Positions 5,589 to 10,050 of a DNA stretch of 10,050 nucleotides are shown piece by piece. The DNA lies in NCBI GenBank assembly GCA_023268425.1, contig JALRFN010000106.1, forward strand, positions 1 to 10,050. Direction: 5' to 3'. Source of the stretch: Burkholderiaceae bacterium (GTDB taxonomy: Bacteria; Pseudomonadota; Gammaproteobacteria; Burkholderiales; Burkholderiaceae_C). The stretch's first letter is position 1. Each line of letters opens with the position of its first letter. The notes beneath the pieces were generated by a model. The model was not told the DNA's origin, made no database searches, and saw nothing but the letters and a program-made list of their open reading frames with translations. The position numbers were made by a program, and so were the translations under genes.

Positions 5589-7145
5589 ATGACCCGTGTG
5601 CAAGTGCGCTTGCTGCGTTTGTTTAACCTGCGTGAAGACCAAGACACGCCTGAAGAAATTGACCAAACCATTCGCGCTGGTGCGGCAGTGGGCGGGGGCA
5701 ATTTGTGGGGCTTGATTGGCGCGATTTTCATCGCTTCGATTGGTTTGAACGTCAACTCGACCGCGGTGATCATCGGTGCGATGTTGATCTCACCGCTGAT
5801 GGGGCCCATCGTGGGGGTTGGTTATGGCGTGGGCATCAAAGACTTTGGCTTGATTCGTCTGGCCTTGCGCAACTGGTTGATTTTTGCCTTCATCAGTTTG
5901 GTCACGGCAACGACCTACTTTGCCATCACGCCTCTGAATGTGGCGCAATCGGAGCTGTTGGCCCGCACCAGCCCCAATTTGTGGGATGTCTTGATCGCCT
6001 TCATCGGTGGCGGCATTGGCATGATCGGTGCCACACGCCGACAAGTCTCCAACGTGGTGCCCGGCGTGGCCATCGCGACGGCCTTGATGCCGCCGCTTTG
6101 CACGGCCGGTTTTGGTTTGGCCACGGGCAATTGGGCCTACTTCGGTGGCGCGCTCTATTTGTTCACCATCAACAGCGTGTTCATTGCGTTTGCCAGTTTG
6201 TCGGTGGTCAAGCTGTTGCGCTTGCCCGCACACGCCATCGCCCGTGGCGCGCATTGGAGAACCCGTGCCTTGATCGCCGCCACCGTGGTCATCACCGCCA
6301 TCCCCAGCGCTTTCTTGGCCTTGGATTTGGTGCAACAAAAGTGGTTTGAGCAATCGGCGCAGCGCATTCTGGATGCCTACGATGAAGACGGTGCAACGGT
6401 GTTGCTGGGGCGTGAGGTACAAGCGCTCAACCGCAAGGTCGTCTTGACCACGGGCAACCAAGGCAGCGCCAGCGCCCAAACCTTGCGCAACGAACTGCTC
6501 AGGCAGTTTCGAGCTCAAGGCTACGAGGGTGTCGAGGTGGTGGTGCGCAGCATCGGCAGTGAAGGCTTTGATGTCGGACAAATCAAGCAAGAGCTGCAAA
6601 AAGAACTGTTTCAAAACACCGTGAACCAGTTGCAAGAGGCCACCGCCAAGGTGCAGGCGCTGGAGGCGGAAAACAAACGTTTGATGTCCACGCAGGCGCA
6701 GCACCCACAACTGCTGCAAGAGCTGGCGGCCTTGCTGCCCGAGGCCTCGGTGTTGATGGTGGGCGCCGGCGCACAGTGGCAACGCAGCGCCCAGTCACCG
6801 CAAGCGGTGCAAATGGTCTCGCTGGCTTTGGATCGGCCGGTCGATGCGCGCGTTCAAGCGCGCTTGAACGATTGGATGGCTGCGCGCCATGAGGGGCAGC
6901 CTCTGCATGTGGAGTGGGTGGCGGCGAAAGCACCGCTGGCTGCACGGACAAAGTCCAGAGCGCTCAAGTCAAGCGCCAAGTCTGCAGCGGCAAGCGCTGA
7001 GCCTGACGCCAAGATCCCGGTGGGTGCGGCGACTGAGTCTGGACAGCAAGTGTGTTTCCCCGCGCCACAAGCGGGGGGCGCAACGCCTCAAGCGCTACCG
7101 TCCGCCGAGTCATCGTTACCACCGCCTGCGGACACGGCACGTTGA
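5589..7145 (+). CDS. DUF389 family multi-pass membrane protein
   Basis: 518 residues. The membrane core (about residues 38-246) has around seven hydrophobic segments and carries the DUF389 hallmark SIGLNVNSTAVIIGAMLISPLMGPI (50-74), plus GATRRQ and ATALMPPLCTAGFGLA. The family's function is not established; a transport role is only a guess. After the membrane core comes a soluble region (250-445) with a likely coiled coil at about 331-368 (LQKELFQNTVNQLQEATAKV), then a low-complexity Ala/Ser/Pro/Lys tail (449-518) that looks disordered. The ATG has a CGGAG ribosome site 5 bases upstream. It follows mscS after 36 bases. The last 58 bases overlap the 3' end of the convergent sensor-kinase gene, so the tail is shaped by two coding constraints. 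Confidence 0.85.
   Translation: MTRVQVRLLRLFNLREDQDTPEEIDQTIRAGAAVGGGNLWGLIGAIFIASIGLNVNSTAVIIGAMLISPLMGPIVGVGYGVGIKDFGLIRLALRNWLIFAFISLVTATTYFAITPLNVAQSELLARTSPNLWDVLIAFIGGGIGMIGATRRQVSNVVPGVAIATALMPPLCTAGFGLATGNWAYFGGALYLFTINSVFIAFASLSVVKLLRLPAHAIARGAHWRTRALIAATVVITAIPSAFLALDLVQQKWFEQSAQRILDAYDEDGATVLLGREVQALNRKVVLTTGNQGSASAQTLRNELLRQFRAQGYEGVEVVVRSIGSEGFDVGQIKQELQKELFQNTVNQLQEATAKVQALEAENKRLMSTQAQHPQLLQELAALLPEASVLMVGAGAQWQRSAQSPQAVQMVSLALDRPVDARVQARLNDWMAARHEGQPLHVEWVAAKAPLAARTKSRALKSSAKSAAASAEPDAKIPVGAATESGQQVCFPAPQAGGATPQALPSAESSLPPPADTAR
6851..6870. repeat. Perfect 20-bp palindrome inside the DUF389 gene
   Basis: The half-site CGTTCAAGCG is followed immediately by its exact reverse complement, giving a spacer-less 20-bp palindrome within codons for RVQARLND. 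It has no T tract, so it is not a terminator. It may be a by-product of codon choice or a protein-binding site. Confidence 0.5.
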
Positions 7146-8497
7146 AAGACTTGCGCGGGGAAATGCGCGCTCACCATCAAGCCTGGGTCGGCGTGATGCA
7201 GCGACAGTCGCCCACCGTGCGCGCGCATGATCAGGGTGCACAGGTACAAACCCAAACCCACCCCGCCAGCTTGGCGCGTGCGCGCCTCATCGGGTCTGAA
7301 AAAAGCCTGACCGAGTTGTTGCAGGTGCGCTGGCGACACACCGGGTCCGTGGTCGCGCACGCTGATCACCAGCTCGCCTTGCTGATCGCGCTGCGCTCGC
7401 AGCTGCACCGCACTGCCTCGGGCGTAGCGACTGGCGTTGCTCAGCAGATTGCGCAGCAGCAAACGCACGCGAATGGCGTCGATGTGCACGTGCGGTAAAT
7501 TGGGCTCGATGTTGAGCTCGAGCTTGAGTCCGACCTCTGGCTGCGTCAGCCACGTGTCCTCAAGCAAGGCTTCGACGTCCACCCAATCGGCGTTCAAGGC
7601 CGCATGGCCGTTGTGCAAGCGTTCGCTTTCCAGCAAGTCACTGATGAGTTGGGTCATTTCCGCCAAGTCACGCAGCAGCGCTGCCCGTGATGCGGCGACC
7701 TCAGGCGTTTCGGGCAGCAGTTCAGCGTTCAGGCGCGCGCGCGTCAGCGGGCTGCGCAGCTCGTGGCTGATGGCCAGCAAAATGGCCCGCTTGGCCTCCA
7801 ACATCGCTTGGATGTCTTGCCCCATGGTGTTGACGGTTTGCGCCAATTCGTCCAATTCGTCGCTGTGGCGCTTGCGGGGCAGGGGAATGGGCTCGGAGAA
7901 CTCGCCCGCGCCGAAACGCTTGGCGCCAGCGGCGATGGCGTCTAAGGGCTTGAGCAGGCGTCGCACGTAAAAATAGGCCAAGGCTGTGGTCACCACCAAC
8001 AAAGCCAGCGTGGCCCAAAACGCATTGGGGCGTTGGCTCCAGATTGCGGTTTGGATGCCAAAACTCAGCGTGTGGCCATCCGCCGAGTGGCGCACCCAAA
8101 AGGGCTCGCGGGTGTCGTTGTCCCACTCTTTGGGGAGGGAGCGCGCTTGACCGGGGTGTGATGCCCAGCGCACCTGCGGTCCCTCGATGCGCAGGGTGAT
8201 CGGCAGGCGTTGGGTCAAGGCCAGTGCCTGCTGGACATCGGGTGGTGTGCCCAGTTGCGCGACCACGCGGTCCATGTAATCGACAACCAGCGGTTTGGCG
8301 GCTTGTTGCCAACCAGAACTCAACATGCGCTGAGCGCCACCGATGAAGCTCAAGGTCAGCACCAAAGCGAGGACCAGAAAGACCATCACCAGGCGCGCAC
8401 GCACCGAATGGCGCAAGGCCTGACGCACACGCCCGTGCCACGTTTGGGCAGATGTGTTCGCCCAGGCCCCAGCACTGGTGCTGTGCGCGTGCCTCAT
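7088..8497 (-). CDS. Two-component sensor histidine kinase (HAMP-HisKA-HATPase)
   Basis: 469 residues. Order: a basic cytoplasmic N-terminus; membrane segment at about 34-54; a periplasmic sensor loop of about 100 residues (56-157); second membrane segment at about 158-178; HAMP at about 180-232; HisKA with the H-box AISHELRSPLTRARLNAEL, phospho-acceptor His245; and a HATPase domain with N-box LLRNLLSNASRYA (347-359), G1 DHGPGV (382-387), F-box FFRPDEART (399-407) and G2 GVGLGLYLC (412-420). All catalytic boxes look intact. It autophosphorylates on His245 and should pass phosphate to the response regulator encoded just upstream; its ATG overlaps that gene's stop as ATGA, indicating translational coupling. 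The loop resembles betaproteobacterial kinases but I cannot name the signal. The 3' end overlaps the convergent DUF389 gene by 58 bases and encodes a Gly/Asp/Ser-rich tail. Confidence 0.9.
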   Translation of the reverse strand: MRHAHSTSAGAWANTSAQTWHGRVRQALRHSVRARLVMVFLVLALVLTLSFIGGAQRMLSSGWQQAAKPLVVDYMDRVVAQLGTPPDVQQALALTQRLPITLRIEGPQVRWASHPGQARSLPKEWDNDTREPFWVRHSADGHTLSFGIQTAIWSQRPNAFWATLALLVVTTALAYFYVRRLLKPLDAIAAGAKRFGAGEFSEPIPLPRKRHSDELDELAQTVNTMGQDIQAMLEAKRAILLAISHELRSPLTRARLNAELLPETPEVAASRAALLRDLAEMTQLISDLLESERLHNGHAALNADWVDVEALLEDTWLTQPEVGLKLELNIEPNLPHVHIDAIRVRLLLRNLLSNASRYARGSAVQLRAQRDQQGELVISVRDHGPGVSPAHLQQLGQAFFRPDEARTRQAGGVGLGLYLCTLIMRAHGGRLSLHHADPGLMVSAHFPAQVFQRAVSAGGGNDDSADGSA

Positions 8498-9189
8498 GGT
8501 CGCGGTTTCAGGGTGAACTGATAGCCGGCGTTGCGCACGGTTTTGATGGCTTGCAAGGGTTGCAGTTTTTTGCGCAAACGGCTGATGGTGATGTCCACCG
8601 CGCGGGTGAATACATCGGCGTAATGGCCGTGCAAGGTGTTCAAGATGTCATCGCGGTGAAACACCTTCCCGGGTTGCGAGGCCAACAGCCACAGGGTGTC
8701 GAACTCGCTGGTGGTCAGGGCCAAGGGCTGGTTGTTCACCCGAGCGGTGCGTTCGGTCGGATCAATGCACAGATTTTCAAATTGCAGCACCGTATCGGTG
8801 GCGAGCGGCGTGCCGCGCTGGCGTCGCAAAATGCTTTGGAGGCGCGCAGCCAGTTCGCGAGGCTCAAAGGGCTTAGGCAGGTAATCGTCTGCGCCCATTT
8901 CCAAACCCACCACGCGGTCAGTCACATCGCCCCGGGCGGTGAGCATGATGATGGGCGTGTCGCCCAGGGCGCGGATGTTGCGGCAGACCGCGAAGCCATC
9001 TTGTTCGGGCAGCATGACGTCCAAAATCACCGCGTCATAGGTGAAGCGTTGCAAGAGCGCCATGCCTGCGGAGGGCGTCAGGGCCTGGGTGACTTGCAAG
9101 TCAAAGCGTGCCAGGTAAGTGGTCAGCGGTCCGCCCAAGTGCGCGTCGTCGTCGATCAACAGAATTTTTTGCATGTGAGATTTTTGCAT
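8494..9189 (-). CDS. OmpR/PhoB-family response regulator
   Basis: Up to 231 residues. The receiver domain (6-122) has the acidic cluster Asp13-Asp15, phospho-acceptor Asp57 in LDVMLPEQDG, Thr84 in MLTARGD and Lys106 in YLPKPFEP, so it should be a normal phosphorylation switch. The C-terminal winged helix (about 135-228) shows LTTSEFDTLWLLASQPGKVFHRDDI and a recognition region AVDITISRLRKKL, then VRNAGYQFTL. It pairs with the downstream kinase (4-base overlap). Two in-frame starts are possible, at 9189 and 9174; both read ATGCAAAAA, and the second (MQKILLIDDD) matches the usual receiver start. Neither has a strong Shine-Dalgarno. The gene begins 64 bases after the truncated rimK with no terminator seen, so read-through from that operon is possible. 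Confidence 0.9.
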   Translation of the reverse strand: MQKSHMQKILLIDDDAHLGGPLTTYLARFDLQVTQALTPSAGMALLQRFTYDAVILDVMLPEQDGFAVCRNIRALGDTPIIMLTARGDVTDRVVGLEMGADDYLPKPFEPRELAARLQSILRRQRGTPLATDTVLQFENLCIDPTERTARVNNQPLALTTSEFDTLWLLASQPGKVFHRDDILNTLHGHYADVFTRAVDITISRLRKKLQPLQAIKTVRNAGYQFTLKPRP

Positions 9190-9253
9190 TCAGACACTGT
9201 TTCTCGCCGATGCGCGCACTTGGTCTGCGTAGAAATTCACGCTCGGCTCGTGC

Positions 9254-9820
9254 TTAATCGCGGTCTTGGCGGCTCAAACGTGCGCGCACCTGGGCTTGCT
9301 GCTCGGGATTCAGGCCATAGAAGGCTTCAATGACGCTTTTAGCGGCCGTCTTAGATTCGGCCAGCACGACCCCTTTGCCTTGGGTGCCCTCGAGCAATTT
9401 TACCACGAGCGGTGCTCCCCCAATAATTTTGATCAATGATTCAATGTCCGTGGGTTGCTTGGCCACAGCCGTTTTGGGGATGGCGACCCCTTCTTTGGCC
9501 AAAATTTGAAGGGCTCGCAATTTGTCTCGAGAACGCACCAACGCCAAGGAGCTCACAGGGGTGAAGATGTGCTTCATCTCAAACTGCCGCAGCATGGAAG
9601 AGCCATACACCGTGAGTGAAGCGCCGATGCGGGGGATCACCGCGTCCACGTTTTCAATCTTGTGATCGCCGTAGTAGATGTCCAATTCTCCTTTGGAAAG
9701 GACGGCGTAGCTCTTGCGCACGTTCATCACTTTAACCGTGTGGCCCCGTTCTTCGGCTGCCGTCACCAAACGACGGGTCGAATAAAGGTTGCGATTGGCC
9801 GAAAGAATAAGCAGGTTCAT
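9254..9820 (-). CDS. rimK: RimK, ribosomal protein S6 glutamate ligase, C-terminally truncated (likely non-functional)
   Basis: 188 residues against about 300 for RimK, an ATP-grasp ligase that adds glutamates to the C-terminus of ribosomal protein S6. Residues 1-170 align well with E. coli RimK from memory: LYSTRRL, DAVIPRIGASLTVYG, RQFEM, RSRDKLRALQ with Lys100, GGAPLVVKLLEGTQGKGVVLAE with Lys141 and the glycine-rich loop, and SVIEAFYGLN. After residue 171 the expected hinge (ILVQEYI) and the whole C-terminal half, including the Mg-binding acidic/Asn residues, are absent. A 17-residue tail, PEQQAQVRARLSRQDRD, replaces them. Reading the other two frames downstream gives no RimK sequence, so this is not a simple frameshift. 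The ATG overlaps the stop of the upstream protease gene (ATGA). Base composition is visibly poorer in G+C than in the neighbouring kinase gene. An ATP-grasp ligase without this half should be inactive; a pseudogene is the simplest reading. Confidence 0.8.
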   Translation of the reverse strand: MNLLILSANRNLYSTRRLVTAAEERGHTVKVMNVRKSYAVLSKGELDIYYGDHKIENVDAVIPRIGASLTVYGSSMLRQFEMKHIFTPVSSLALVRSRDKLRALQILAKEGVAIPKTAVAKQPTDIESLIKIIGGAPLVVKLLEGTQGKGVVLAESKTAAKSVIEAFYGLNPEQQAQVRARLSRQDRD

Positions 9821-10050
9821 GGGCGCTTCAAGCTTTGTTTTTTGGATACATCTTTGCGCCGAACGTCCACCAAGAAACCCTCGCGGAGGAAGGTTCGGCC
9901 CAGCAAAGCAGGGTACTTCATGACGGTGCGGTCGGTAAGGGTAAAGGAGGCTGTAAAAATGGTGCCAAAGATTCGCATAGGCAAGTCTACCAAAAAGCGC
10001 TCTTCTGCACTGCCATTGCTGGATTTAACGGTCGCTTGGCCAAACGTTTC
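9817..10050 (-). CDS. RimB-type retropepsin-like / ATP-dependent zinc protease family protein, 5' end outside window
   Basis: The last 77 residues are readable from the window edge, starting ETFGQATVKSSNG. The block SFTLTDRTVMKYPALLGRTFLREGFLVD (about residues 35-62) is characteristic of the C-terminal half of the PF05618 family, annotated as ATP-dependent zinc protease and in Pseudomonas as RimB. RimB acts with RimK in S6 modification. The aspartic-protease DTG motif would be upstream, outside the window. The gene ends with TGA overlapping the rimK ATG by four bases, the expected rimB-rimK order. The stretch is Lys-rich at its end (RRKDVSKKQSLKRP). The ORF is intact as far as it can be seen. 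Confidence 0.75.
   Translation of the reverse strand, partial: ETFGQATVKSSNGSAEERFLVDLPMRIFGTIFTASFTLTDRTVMKYPALLGRTFLREGFLVDVRRKDVSKKQSLKRP

Noticed and set aside
5790..6782. A 330-codon minus-strand open frame opposite DUF389
   Set aside because: The product is Gln/His/Gly-rich low-complexity sequence typical of antisense shadows; the plus-strand frame carries the DUF389 motifs.
7058..7076. CCCCGC/GCGGGG hairpin just past the kinase stop, as a terminator
   Set aside because: The stem is only 6 bp and neither strand has a following T tract; it lies inside the DUF389 coding region. Factor-dependent termination cannot be excluded.
8452..9333. Long plus-strand open frame opposite the response regulator
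   Set aside because: It is in complementary codon register with the clearly real response-regulator gene, and no family motif is visible in the product.

Overview
The window looks like a chromosomal segment of a GC-rich betaproteobacterium, most likely Burkholderiales/Comamonadaceae. This rests on the codon style (TTA, CTA and TCA are avoided), on a ligAB/LysR aromatic-degradation locus of the Comamonas type, and on a rimB-rimK gene pair. Genus cannot be fixed by eye. No rRNA, tRNA, CRISPR array, transposase or attachment site was seen. Protein identities come from recognised family motifs, not from a database search.

Layout. (1) 1-733, minus strand: the end of a ligA-ligB operon for the two subunits of a protocatechuate-4,5-dioxygenase-type extradiol ring-cleavage enzyme; ligB runs out of the window. 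(2) 792-1751, plus strand: a divergent LysR-family regulator, separated from ligA by only 58 bp that contain two small inverted repeats suitable as operators. (3) 1774-4149, minus strand: a 791-residue exported protein with a signal peptide, about 20 copies of an exact 23-residue repeat and a C-terminal peptidoglycan-binding domain. Its rho-independent terminator lies inside the 3' end of the LysR gene. (4) 4150-4646: a roughly 500-bp gap with an AT-rich block but no convincing gene. (5) 4647-7145, plus strand: a small MscS mechanosensitive channel followed by a DUF389 membrane protein, probably co-transcribed. (6) 7088-9189, minus strand: an OmpR-type response regulator and its HAMP/HisKA sensor kinase, start/stop overlapped; the kinase 3' end overlaps the convergent DUF389 gene by 58 bp. 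(7) 9254-10050, minus strand: the 3' end of a RimB-type retropepsin-like protease, overlapped by ATGA with a rimK gene that ends after 188 residues instead of about 300.

How the parts work together. The LysR gene probably controls ligAB in response to an aromatic substrate or intermediate. MscS plus DUF389 form an envelope transport/stress pair of unknown joint role. RimB and RimK normally act together on ribosomal protein S6 glutamylation, but here RimK lacks the C-terminal half of its ATP-grasp domain, so the pathway is probably broken or repurposed. The response regulator and kinase genes follow the truncated rimK on the same strand after 64 bp. The two most unusual objects are the 23-residue-repeat surface protein and the truncated rimK with an unrelated-looking tail.
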